A stretch of DNA of 13,034 nucleotides, taken from contig JAITBX010000123.1 of the NCBI GenBank assembly GCA_031283405.1, forward strand, positions 1 through 13,034, given 5' to 3'. The notes below the pieces were generated by a model. That model was given only the letters and a program-made list of their open reading frames with translations, was not told the DNA's origin and searched no databases. Positions 1 to 8,106 of the stretch are shown here, in pieces; positions within the stretch are counted from its first letter, which is position 1; the number at the start of each line of letters is the position of its first letter. Origin of the DNA: Burkholderiales bacterium. GTDB lineage: Bacteria; Pseudomonadota; Gammaproteobacteria; Burkholderiales; Casimicrobiaceae. The position numbers and the translations under genes were made by a program.

Positions 1-531
1 CGTTCGCACCCGTTGCGAGCCGTCGCCTTGACCATTCTCGGTTCGCTGGCGCTGGCAGTTTCCGCCAAGATGCAAATCCCTCTCGGTCCCGTGCCGTTCA
101 CGATGCAGACTTGCGTCGTTCTGGTCTTGGGCGCGTTGCTCGGCAGCCGGCTGGCCGGCGCTTCGGTGGTGCTTTATCTGGCGGAAGGGCTGGCGGGACT
201 GCCGGTCTTTGCCGCCGGCGGCGGCCTTGCTTATCTGGCCAGCCCGACTTTCGGTTACCTCGTCGGTTTTCTGCCCGCCGCCGTGCTCATCGGTCGCTTG
301 ACCGAGCGCGGCTTTGGCCGGAGGCCGTTGAGCTGTTTGCTGTTGATGAGCGCCGGCAATGCTCTGCTCTACGCCTTCGGCCTGTTGTGGCTGGCGCTGG
401 CCGTGAGCATGGAACAAGCTTGGCGAATCGGATTGACGCCGTTCCTCGCGCCGGAAATTTTCAAAACCGTGTTGGCGGCCTTGAGCGTTGCCGTGGCTTG
501 GAAAGCGCTGACGCCTTCGCGCCGCTCTTGA
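1..531 (+). CDS. bioY: BioY, biotin transporter substrate-binding (S) component, 5'-truncated
   Basis: BioY is the membrane S-component that captures biotin, working alone or with the EcfA/EcfT energy-coupling module. The frame is open from base 1, and the sequence at the edge already reads into the conserved family start (LGSLALAVSAKMQIPLGPVP, then FTMQTCVVLVLGALLG). The true start therefore probably lies upstream; a TTG at position 13 is the first possible start codon inside the window. Visible family features are the VPFTMQT segment, the YLAEGLAGLPVFAAGGGLAYL loop region, and about five to six hydrophobic membrane segments ending at ALSVAVAWKAL. About 10-20 N-terminal residues appear to be missing. 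No ecfA or ecfT gene is visible here, so whether it acts alone cannot be judged. The stop is 6 bp before the next gene, which suggests co-transcription. Family assignment is by recognition of conserved segments and is strong. Confidence 0.93.
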   Translation, partial: RSHPLRAVALTILGSLALAVSAKMQIPLGPVPFTMQTCVVLVLGALLGSRLAGASVVLYLAEGLAGLPVFAAGGGLAYLASPTFGYLVGFLPAAVLIGRLTERGFGRRPLSCLLLMSAGNALLYAFGLLWLALAVSMEQAWRIGLTPFLAPEIFKTVLAALSVAVAWKALTPSRRS

Positions 532-537
532 TGATTT

Positions 538-750
538 ATGGCAGAGATGAAAAAACTTTCCGGCGGTTCGCTGCGAGCCGCCGGTTACGATGAAAAAGAA
601 CGCCGCCTCACGGTCGAACTGACCTCCGGCACGTTTGTTTTTGAACACATCTCGCCAGACGTGTGGCGATGCTTCATCGGCGCATCATCGCCCTGGAGTT
701 TCTTCCGCGACAACATTGAAGAAGAGTATTCGGGAAAACGGATACGCTGA
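538..750 (+). CDS. KTSC-domain small protein
   Basis: This 70-residue protein matches the KTSC domain, a short domain found alone in bacteria or at the C-terminus of some lysyl-tRNA synthetases. Its function is unproven and nucleic-acid binding has been suggested. The match rests on the order: Ser-Leu plus AAGYD (residues 11-19), a Leu-x-Val strand followed by SGTFVFEHIS (the YxYxxV position, here FVFEHI), SPDVW, an S-P-W-SFF segment in the place of the usual A-x-S-x-G-x-x-F, and a final IEEEYSGKRI. The ATG at 538 has no clear Shine-Dalgarno site. An alternative ATG at 547 gives MKKLSGGS and also lacks one, so translation may be coupled to bioY, whose stop is 6 bp upstream. Cytosolic: no signal peptide or membrane segment is seen. 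Confidence 0.8.
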   Translation: MAEMKKLSGGSLRAAGYDEKERRLTVELTSGTFVFEHISPDVWRCFIGASSPWSFFRDNIEEEYSGKRIR

Positions 751-754
751 GGTC

Positions 755-781
755 GTAGGGGCGACCTGCGGTCGCCCCTAC
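755..781. repeat. Perfect inverted-repeat hairpin between convergent genes
   Basis: The two 12-base arms GTAGGGGCGACC (755-766) and GGTCGCCCCTAC (770-781) are exact reverse complements around a 3-base loop (TGC). It sits in the 54-bp gap where the bioY/KTSC pair converges on ppiD. No T-run follows on either strand, so it is not a classic intrinsic terminator. It may be a dispersed REP-like element or may block transcription read-through from both sides. Three tandem 7-bp units beginning CTGAT follow at 784-804. Confidence 0.75.
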
Positions 782-804
782 ATCTGATCCCTGATTCCTG
801 ATAC

Positions 805-2709
805 TCAGCGCGCCGAATCCAGTTTGCTCTGGTTGATTTCCACTTTGGTGTTGTCGCGCAGATTCTGGAGATAAGCGTTCATCGCTTCACGTCCCTTCAT
901 GTCGCGGAGTCTTTGCGCCGTTGCTTCTTTCTGCGCGGCCTCAGGCGCTGTCGCCAGCAGGATTTTTTCGACGCGGTAAATCGTGTAGCGCGATTGCCCA
1001 ACCGCAGCGCCCAGATACGCCGGCAACTTGCCGGCTTCCAGCCGGAACGCTTCAGCCTGCACATCTGCGGTAAAGCCCAGTTGCTGCTGCTGACGTCCAA
1101 TGGTCACCGGCTTGCCGAAAGTCAAACCCGCCACGCTTTTGCCCTGCCGCAGTTGCGCCAGTTTTTCTTCGCCGGCGGCGCGCGTCAGTTCAAACGCTTT
1201 GCGCGCCTCCATCAGCTTTTTGATGGCGGGCTTCACATCTTCGAGCGGTCGCACCGTGGTCGCCTTGTGATCGATCACGCGCGCCGAGATGATGGCGTCG
1301 GAGCCGATTTCGATCGCGTCGGTATTTTGACGATCGCGCAACGAGTCGGGAGAAAACACCGCTTCGGCCAGTTGTTGATTGCCGTTGGCCAGTTGCGCCA
1401 CTTGCGCCCGCGTCAGAAATTCGGCTTTGCTGATCGGAGCTTCCAGTTTTTTCGATATTTCATCGAACGAGTCGGTGTTTTCGTGCACCATGCTCGCGAA
1501 TCGGCCTGCTTTTTCGGCGTAAGCCTTGCCCACTTCATTTTGCTTGAAATCGCTTGCGACTTTGGCTTTGACTTCATCGAACGCCGGTTGCCGCCCCGGA
1601 TGAATCGTCACTTTGATGATGTGATAACCGAACTCGGTTTCGACCGGCCCGACGATACCATTTTCTTTCGCATCGAATATGGCTTTCTCGAACGGCTTGA
1701 CGAAGCTGCCGACGGCAACGACGCCCAATTCGCCGCCCTGCGCCGCCGAGCCGGGGTCTTGCGAAAATTCTTTTGCCAACGCCGCGAATTTGTCCGGCGT
1801 CGCTTTGGCTTTGTTGAAAACGTCCTCGGCTTTCTTGCGCGCTTCTTCTTTTTGCGCGCCGGTCGCGTCTTTGGCGACGGCGATCAAAATATGCGCTGCG
1901 TTGCGTTTCTCCGGTTGCTCGTAGCGCTTCTTGTTGCTCTCGTAAAAGTCGTGAATCTGCGCGTCGGTCGCAGCGACTTTTTCGAGCAGCGCCGCTTTGT
2001 TGATTTTGACGTACTCGATGGAAACCGTTTCCGGACTTTGGAACGACTGCGGATTTTTCGTGTAATAATCTTCAATCTCCTCGTCGCTGATCTTGACCTG
2101 CTTCACGAAATCCGCCGTCTCCAAACTCGCCATCGCTACTTCGCGCTTTTCGCCGGCAAGCAGGTAATAACGCTCCGCCGTCGAAACCGCGCTCAATTCG
2201 CCGGCTTGAACGGCCTCGGTCAGCGGCGCCGTCAAAAACTCAGAGCGCACCAAATGCTCAAACTGCGCCGGCGTCATCGGCTTGGCTTGTTGAAGCAACA
2301 ACTGCTTGTAGAGATCGGGAGAGAACTTGCCGTCCTGCTGAAACGCCGGGATTTTGTTGATCTCGTCGAACACTTTTTGATCGCTGACGCGAAAGTAATC
2401 ATCGTTTGCTTTTTTGAGCAAAAGATTTTCGGTAATCATCTGGTTCAGCACTTCATAGCGCGCTTCCGGCGTATTGAACATCGCCGGATCGTAGCGCTCG
2501 CCCATTTGCTGCCGCGCCATGTTTTGCCGATCGGTCATCCGGTTGCTGAAATCCTGAGGCGAAATCCGGAGGTCGCCGATTTTGGCGATATCGCCGCCGG
2601 CGCCGGCGTCGCGGAAGTAAGAGTCCACTCCCCAAGCCGCGAAAGGAATGATGATGATCGCCATCACCACCTGAGCAAAACGTTTGTTGCGTCCTACGAA
2701 ATTAAACAT
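805..2709 (-). CDS. ppiD: PpiD, membrane-anchored periplasmic peptidyl-prolyl isomerase/chaperone
   Basis: PpiD is an inner-membrane-anchored periplasmic chaperone that sits near the Sec translocon and helps newly exported proteins fold. The protein (634 aa) has a short cytosolic N-terminus, one transmembrane helix (about residues 11-28, VVMAIIIIPFAAWGV), a SurA/PpiD-type N-terminal chaperone region (about 30-220), a parvulin (PpiC) domain at about 265-368 (AAHILIAV, FSQDPGSAAQGGELG, VGPVETEFGYHIIKV), and a long C-terminal arm ending KVEINQSKLDSAR. Length agrees with proteobacterial PpiD. I start at the ATG at 2709: it gives MFNFVGRNKRFAQ, the usual family N-terminus, and has an AGGGA motif upstream. 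An in-frame start at 2772 would add 21 atypical basic residues. The gene follows the hup and tRNA genes, as in related genomes. Whether the parvulin domain is catalytically active cannot be told, since PpiD isomerase activity is often weak. Confidence 0.95.
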   Translation of the reverse strand: MFNFVGRNKRFAQVVMAIIIIPFAAWGVDSYFRDAGAGGDIAKIGDLRISPQDFSNRMTDRQNMARQQMGERYDPAMFNTPEARYEVLNQMITENLLLKKANDDYFRVSDQKVFDEINKIPAFQQDGKFSPDLYKQLLLQQAKPMTPAQFEHLVRSEFLTAPLTEAVQAGELSAVSTAERYYLLAGEKREVAMASLETADFVKQVKISDEEIEDYYTKNPQSFQSPETVSIEYVKINKAALLEKVAATDAQIHDFYESNKKRYEQPEKRNAAHILIAVAKDATGAQKEEARKKAEDVFNKAKATPDKFAALAKEFSQDPGSAAQGGELGVVAVGSFVKPFEKAIFDAKENGIVGPVETEFGYHIIKVTIHPGRQPAFDEVKAKVASDFKQNEVGKAYAEKAGRFASMVHENTDSFDEISKKLEAPISKAEFLTRAQVAQLANGNQQLAEAVFSPDSLRDRQNTDAIEIGSDAIISARVIDHKATTVRPLEDVKPAIKKLMEARKAFELTRAAGEEKLAQLRQGKSVAGLTFGKPVTIGRQQQQLGFTADVQAEAFRLEAGKLPAYLGAAVGQSRYTIYRVEKILLATAPEAAQKEATAQRLRDMKGREAMNAYLQNLRDNTKVEINQSKLDSAR

Positions 2710-2863
2710 GATCGGGCTGTCCCTTTTTATTTGCTGCCATGATCTTTGCCGCCCTGGCGCTTGCGCCGGCATGCCGAAAGCAGAAGTTTACCAGATAGCC
2801 TACCGCCGTTGGCCTCTCGCCGCCGGTTTCGGCTCGCCGTCGGCGGTTTTTTCATACCAAAGA

Positions 2864-2889
2864 AAAAGACGAACCGTAGTTCGTCTTTT
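2864..2889 (-). terminator. Intrinsic terminator of the tRNA-Val/tRNA-Asp unit
   Basis: An 11-bp stem (arms 2864-2874 and 2879-2889, core AGACGAAC/GTTCGTCT) with a 4-base loop lies 6 bp past the encoded CCA of tRNA-Asp. On the minus strand the stem is followed by a T-rich tract (TTTTTCTTT including the stem end), as expected for Rho-independent termination. The other strand also carries a T-rich flank. Confidence 0.8.
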
Positions 2890-2895
2890 CTTTTT

Positions 2896-2972
2896 TGGCG
2901 GAGCGGACGGGGCTCGAACCCGCGACCCCCGGCGTGACAGGCCGGTATTCTAACCAACTGAACTACCGCTCC
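2896..2972 (-). tRNA. tRNA-Asp (anticodon GTC)
   Basis: The reverse strand folds as a 77-nt tRNA. Acceptor arms are GGAGCGG and CCGCTCC, the discriminator is G, and CCA is encoded (2896-2898). The D arm contains AGTTCAGTTGGTTAGAA, the anticodon loop CTGTCAC presents GTC, and the T arm is CGGGTTCGAGCCCCG. It is 59 bp downstream of tRNA-Val and probably processed from the same transcript. Confidence 0.97.
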
Positions 2973-3031
2973 AAAAACCTTCGTTCTCCGTTCGCGCTGC
3001 CCGATGTGCATGAGCCGAAGCCCGAAGCGTC

Positions 3032-3107
3032 TGGTGGGTGCTGAGAGGCTCGAACTCCCGACATTCGCCTTGTAAGGGCGACGCTCTACCAACTGAGCTA
3101 AGCACCC
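3032..3107 (-). tRNA. tRNA-Val (anticodon TAC)
   Basis: The reverse strand gives a 76-nt tRNA. Acceptor arms are GGGTGCT and AGCACCC, the discriminator is A, and CCA is encoded (3032-3034). The D arm is TAGCTCAGTTGGTAGAGC, the anticodon stem TCGCC/GGCGA encloses loop CTTACAA with TAC, and the T arm is GGGAGTTCGAGCCTCTC. It lies 54 bp downstream of hup and upstream of tRNA-Asp. Confidence 0.97.
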
Positions 3108-3161
3108 TCGCGTTATGGCCTCGGAATATGAGCAATGCCCAAGCCGCGAGCGGAAAGTTTG

Positions 3162-3434
3162 TTATTTTATAGCGTCTTTCAAAACTTTACCAGCCCTGAA
3201 ACGCGGCACTTTTGCAGCTTCGATTTCGATGGCCTCTTTGGTGCGCGGATTGAAGCCCGAACGCGCTTTGCGTTCGCTGACATAAAATGCGCCAAAGCCC
3301 ACTAGGGTCACGGTGTCCCCTTTTTGCAGCGCTTTGGTGACTGCTTCCACTGTTGCGTCCAGCGCGCGCTCCGCCGCCGCTTTCGACAAATCCGCCTGCT
3401 TCGCAATGGCTTCAACCAGCTCAGATTTCTTCAT
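3162..3434 (-). CDS. hupB: DNA-binding protein HU
   Basis: HU is the small dimeric nucleoid protein that bends and compacts DNA without strong sequence specificity. The protein is exactly 90 residues when started at the ATG at 3434, the usual HU length. It shows the family pattern: N-terminal helices MKKSELVEAIAKQADLSKAA, the LVGFGAFYV turn (about residues 43-51) and the DNA-contacting arm RKARSGFNPRTKEAIEIEAA followed by VPRFRAGKVLKDAIK. The start is decided by AAAGGA at 3441-3446, six bases before this ATG; a TTG two codons upstream lacks such spacing. It lies directly downstream of lon, as in E. coli hupB. It could be named hupA or hupB; context favours hupB. Confidence 0.96.
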   Translation of the reverse strand: MKKSELVEAIAKQADLSKAAAERALDATVEAVTKALQKGDTVTLVGFGAFYVSERKARSGFNPRTKEAIEIEAAKVPRFRAGKVLKDAIK

Positions 3435-3528
3435 GTTCAATCCTTTCTTCTATCACTCTCAAGAAACAGGATAAGCGCGCACGCGCCATCCACCTCAAAG
3501 CAAACCCGACCTTCGCCGGCCAGCGCCT

Positions 3529-3557
3529 ATTATCGCTCAGCTTCCCGATTCAAACAG
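3529..3557 (-). promoter_or_regulatory. Candidate hup promoter
   Basis: In the 143-bp gap between lon and hup the minus strand has GATAAT (3529-3534, five of six matches to the -10 consensus). CTGTTT lies 17 bp upstream (3552-3557), a poor -35. The predicted 5' leader would be close to 90 nt. This is weak evidence, because hup could also be reached by read-through from lon; no clear terminator follows the lon stop. Confidence 0.25.
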
Positions 3558-3577
3558 GCTCGACCGCAAATTTTTCT

Positions 3578-6037
3578 TCAATGTTTGAGCTGTATCGATT
3601 TTTCTGCCGGCGTTTCCTGTGTTTTCGGCAATTCGGGAACCTCCGGCTTTTTCTCGCTTGCTTTGTCGTCTGGCGGCAACGGCATCGGCGCCCGCTCCAG
3701 CGCAGTATCCAACACTTGCTCGATCCAGCGCACCGGACGAATTTCGATACGCGCCTTGATTTCTTCCGGCACCTCGACCAAGTCTTTCATGTTCTCCTCG
3801 GGAATCAACACGGTTTTGATGCCGCCGCGTCCCGCCGCCAGCAATTTTTCCTTCAACCCGCCAATCGGCAACACTTCGCCGCGCAACGTGATTTCGCCGG
3901 TCATCGCAATATCACAGCGCACCGGAATGCCGGTGAGGATCGACACCAGCGCCGTACAAATCGCCACGCCCGCCGAAGGGCCGTCTTTCGGCGTCGCGCC
4001 TTCCGGCAAGTGAATGTGCAGATCACTCTTTTGGTAAAAATCAGGGTCGATGCCGAGATCGCGGCTGCGATGGCGCACGACCGACAATGCCGCCTGAATC
4101 GACTCCTGCATCACTTCGCCGAGCTTGCCCGTCGTCGTGGTCTTGCCTTTGCCGGGCAAAGTCACTGCTTCGATCGTCAGCAAATCGCCGCCGACTTCGG
4201 TCCAAGCCAATCCCGTCACTTGCCCGATCTGATTTTTCTTCTCGGCCATTCCGTAGGTGTAACGGCGCACACCCAAAAATTGATCCAGCGCTTCGGGGAC
4301 GACGGCCAGCGTTTTCTTGTCGCCCTTCTCCCCCAGTTGCAAAGTTTTGACCACCTTCCGGCAAATTTTGCTGATCTCGCGTTCCAGTCCGCGCACGCCC
4401 GCCTCACTCGTGTAATAACGAACGATGTCGCGCAAAGCGTTGTCGGTCACGGTCAATTCTTCCGGCTTGACGCCGTTTGCTTCCATCTGCTTCTTCAACA
4501 GATACTGTTTGGCGATAGCGATTTTTTCATCTTCGGTATAACCGGCCAATCGGATCACTTCCATGCGATCAAGCAACGGCGACGGGATGTTCAGCGTGTT
4601 GGCCGTCGCCACGAACATCACGTCCGACAAATCGTATTCGACTTCGACGTAATGGTCGGTGAACGTGCTGTTCTGTTCGGGGTCGAGCACTTCAAGCAGC
4701 GCCGACGACGGATCGCCGCGAAAGTCCATGCCCATCTTGTCCACTTCGTCGAGCAGAAAGAGCGGATTACGAACGCCGACTTTGGTCATGTTTTGCAGAA
4801 TCTTGCCCGGCATTGAACCGATGTACGTGCGGCGATGGCCGCGAATCTCGGCTTCATCGCGCACGCCGCCCAAACTCATCCGGACAAATTTCCGTCCCGT
4901 TGCCCGCGCAATCGATTGTCCGAGCGAAGTTTTGCCGACACCCGGCGGCCCGACCAAGCACAGAATCGGCCCGCGCAAACGATCAACACGTTGCTGTACC
5001 GCCAGATATTCGACGATCCGCTCTTTGACTTTCTCCAGCCCGTAATGATCCGCGTCGAGCGTCGCGATCGCTTTTGAAAGCTCTTTGTTGATCTTGGTTT
5101 TTTTCTTCCACGGCAGATTGACCAGCGTGTCGATGTAGTTGCGCACGACTGTGGCTTCCGCCGACATCGGCGACATCAAGCGCAATTTCTTCAACTCGCC
5201 TTGCGCTTTCTGCTCGCCCTCCTTGGTCATGTGCGCGCTTTTGATCTTCTTGCCGATTTCGTCGAGATCGACCGACTCATCGCCTTCGCCCAATTCTTTC
5301 TGAATCGCTTTGACCTGTTCGTTCAGATAGTATTCGCGCTGACTTTTTTCCATCTGCCGCTTGACGCGGCCGCGAATCCGTTTTTCCACTTGCAGAATAT
5401 CGACTTCGCCTTCCAGCAAACCCAGCAAGTGTTCGAGGCGCGGCACGATCTCGCTCACTTCGAGCACTTTCTGTTTTTGTTCAAGCTTCAACGGCAAATG
5501 CGCCGCGGTGGCATCGGCCAAACGGTTGCCGTCTTCAATGCCGCTCAACGAAGTCAGCAGCTCCGGCGGAATTTTTTTGCTGAGTTTCACATACTGATCA
5601 AACTGCGCCAGAATCGCCCGACGCATCGCTTCGATTTCGCTGGGTTCGGCTTCTTTCCAGTGCACGAACCCGAAAGCGGCGGAGAGATAATCGTCGTCAT
5701 CGCGCACATCGGACAAATGCACCCGTTCGCGCCCTTCGACCAGCACCTTGACCGTCCCGTCGGGCAGCTTGAGCATTTGCAGCACCGCCGCCATCGCGCC
5801 CACGTCGTAGATGTCGCCAACGGCGGGATCATCTTTGGCGGCGTCTTTCTGCGCCACCAGCAAAATCGGCTGGTTGTGCTTCATCGCCACATCCAGCGCC
5901 TTGATCGACTTGGGACGACCGACGAACAACGGCACCACCATATGCGGAAAAACCACGACATCGCGCAACGGCAGCAGCGGCAACCGCGCTGGCATTTTTT
6001 TATCATCGCTTTGAACGGCAGGAATTTCGGTGGGCAT
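3578..6037 (-). CDS. lon: Lon ATP-dependent serine protease
   Basis: Lon is a cytosolic hexameric AAA+ protease that degrades misfolded and short-lived regulatory proteins. In the 819-aa protein the N-terminal substrate-binding LON domain (about 17-205, LPLLPLRDVVVFPHMVVPLF) is followed by a coiled-coil linker (about 205-260) and the AAA+ module. The Walker A motif is GPPGVGKT (about 363-370) and Walker B is FLLDEVDK (about 427-434). The C-terminal protease domain carries Ser688 in PKDGPSAG and Lys729 in GGLKEKLLAA, the Ser-Lys dyad. The last roughly 35 residues form a Lys/Glu/Pro-rich tail of the kind that varies between species. I start at the ATG at 6037, preceded by GAAGTGAG; a TTG one codon earlier is less likely. 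It is separated from clpX by 117 bp that may hold its own heat-inducible promoter. Confidence 0.98.
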   Translation of the reverse strand: MPTEIPAVQSDDKKMPARLPLLPLRDVVVFPHMVVPLFVGRPKSIKALDVAMKHNQPILLVAQKDAAKDDPAVGDIYDVGAMAAVLQMLKLPDGTVKVLVEGRERVHLSDVRDDDDYLSAAFGFVHWKEAEPSEIEAMRRAILAQFDQYVKLSKKIPPELLTSLSGIEDGNRLADATAAHLPLKLEQKQKVLEVSEIVPRLEHLLGLLEGEVDILQVEKRIRGRVKRQMEKSQREYYLNEQVKAIQKELGEGDESVDLDEIGKKIKSAHMTKEGEQKAQGELKKLRLMSPMSAEATVVRNYIDTLVNLPWKKKTKINKELSKAIATLDADHYGLEKVKERIVEYLAVQQRVDRLRGPILCLVGPPGVGKTSLGQSIARATGRKFVRMSLGGVRDEAEIRGHRRTYIGSMPGKILQNMTKVGVRNPLFLLDEVDKMGMDFRGDPSSALLEVLDPEQNSTFTDHYVEVEYDLSDVMFVATANTLNIPSPLLDRMEVIRLAGYTEDEKIAIAKQYLLKKQMEANGVKPEELTVTDNALRDIVRYYTSEAGVRGLEREISKICRKVVKTLQLGEKGDKKTLAVVPEALDQFLGVRRYTYGMAEKKNQIGQVTGLAWTEVGGDLLTIEAVTLPGKGKTTTTGKLGEVMQESIQAALSVVRHRSRDLGIDPDFYQKSDLHIHLPEGATPKDGPSAGVAICTALVSILTGIPVRCDIAMTGEITLRGEVLPIGGLKEKLLAAGRGGIKTVLIPEENMKDLVEVPEEIKARIEIRPVRWIEQVLDTALERAPMPLPPDDKASEKKPEVPELPKTQETPAEKSIQLKH

Positions 6038-6075
6038 CAAAGTCTCACTTCAAACGGGAAAGAACAGAAGAACAC

Positions 6076-6100
6076 ATGGGGGCGCATTTCGTTTTATCAA
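6076..6100 (-). promoter_or_regulatory. Candidate sigma-32-type (heat-shock) promoter of lon
   Basis: On the minus strand TTGATA (6095-6100) and CCCCATGT (CCCCAT at 6076-6081) are 13 bp apart, resembling the proteobacterial sigma-32 pattern CTTGAA - 13 to 17 bp - CCCCATnT. Transcription would start roughly 30 bp before the lon ATG. The -10-like box is the better match. It overlaps the hairpin listed separately, so chance G/C-run similarity is possible. Confidence 0.4.
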
Positions 6101-6111
6101 CCCGCCCCCAT
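6076..6111 (-). repeat. Inverted repeat in the clpX-lon gap
   Basis: The arms ATGGGGGCG (6076-6084) and CGCCCCCAT (6103-6111) are exact complements with an 18-base loop. On the minus strand it follows clpX by 43 bp and has only a broken T-rich tract after it, so it could be a weak clpX terminator or an attenuating structure. It might instead be a by-product of the promoter boxes it contains. Confidence 0.45.
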
Positions 6112-6154
6112 ACTTTATCAGGTCTGGCGGGAGGATCGCGCGAATCTCGGCGAA

Positions 6155-7432
<1,278 letters not shown>

Positions 7433-7451
7433 AGGTTCTACTGTACCCGCC

Positions 7452-8054
7452 TCAGCCGCGCTTATGCAAGACTTTGTCGATCAAGCCGTACTCGCACGCC
7501 TGTTGCGCATCCAAAAAATTGTCGCGGTCGGTGTCGCGGGCGATGTCGTCGAGCGGCTTGCCGGTATGCTCGGCCAGCAATTTGTTCAAGCGCTCGCGCT
7601 GGCTCAGAATGTGTTTCGCGTGAATTTCAATATCGGACGCCTGCCCGCGAAAACCGCCCAACGGCTGATGAATCATCACCGTCGAATTGGGCAACGCAAA
7701 ACGTTTGCCCTTCGCGCCCGCCGCCAACAAAAACGCCCCCATCGACGCCGCCATGCCGGTACACAAGGTCGAAACATCCGGCTTGATGAACTGCATCGTG
7801 TCGTAAATCGCCAATCCCGCCGACACCGAACCGCCCGGCGAATTGATATAAAAATGAATGTCCTTGTCGGGGTTTTCCGATTCGAGAAACAGCATTTGCG
7901 CCACGATCAGATTGGCCGTGTTTTCTTCGACCGGCCCGACCAGAAAAATCAGCCGGTCTTTCAAGAGCCGCGAATAGATATCGTAAGCGCGCTCGCCGCG
8001 CCCGCTCTGCTCGATCACCATCGGCACCAAGCCCAGATTTTGCACGCTGTCCAT
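7452..8054 (-). CDS. clpP: ClpP, proteolytic subunit of the Clp protease
   Basis: ClpP forms the double-heptameric serine protease chamber served by ClpX (and by ClpA where present). The 200-aa protein contains the catalytic triad Ser104 (GMAASMGA), His129 (MIHQPLGG) and Asp178 (DTDRDNF), plus the ESENPDKDIHFYINSPGG segment that lines the active-site strand and oxyanion region. The start is decided by the ribosome-binding site: GAGGTG lies six bases upstream of the ATG at 8054, giving MDSVQNLGLVPMVIEQ. The GTG of that same motif, at 8063, is in frame and would be an implausible start. A short propeptide is normally removed before Met-Val. It is the second gene of the tig-clpP-clpX group, 52 bp after tig and 19 bp before clpX. 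Confidence 0.98.
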   Translation of the reverse strand: MDSVQNLGLVPMVIEQSGRGERAYDIYSRLLKDRLIFLVGPVEENTANLIVAQMLFLESENPDKDIHFYINSPGGSVSAGLAIYDTMQFIKPDVSTLCTGMAASMGAFLLAAGAKGKRFALPNSTVMIHQPLGGFRGQASDIEIHAKHILSQRERLNKLLAEHTGKPLDDIARDTDRDNFLDAQQACEYGLIDKVLHKRG

Positions 8055-8106
8055 CTTGCTCACCTCTGTGGTTTCTGTTCGTGTTTCAGACGCCGCCTGT
8101 TGTTGT

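Noticed and set aside
913..2742. Long open plus-strand frame opposite ppiD
   Set aside because: It is the antisense shadow of a clearly real gene. Long stop-free antisense frames of Arg/Phe/His-rich composition arise from the codon use of this GC-rich genome; similar ones lie opposite lon, clpX, tig and the methyltransferase.
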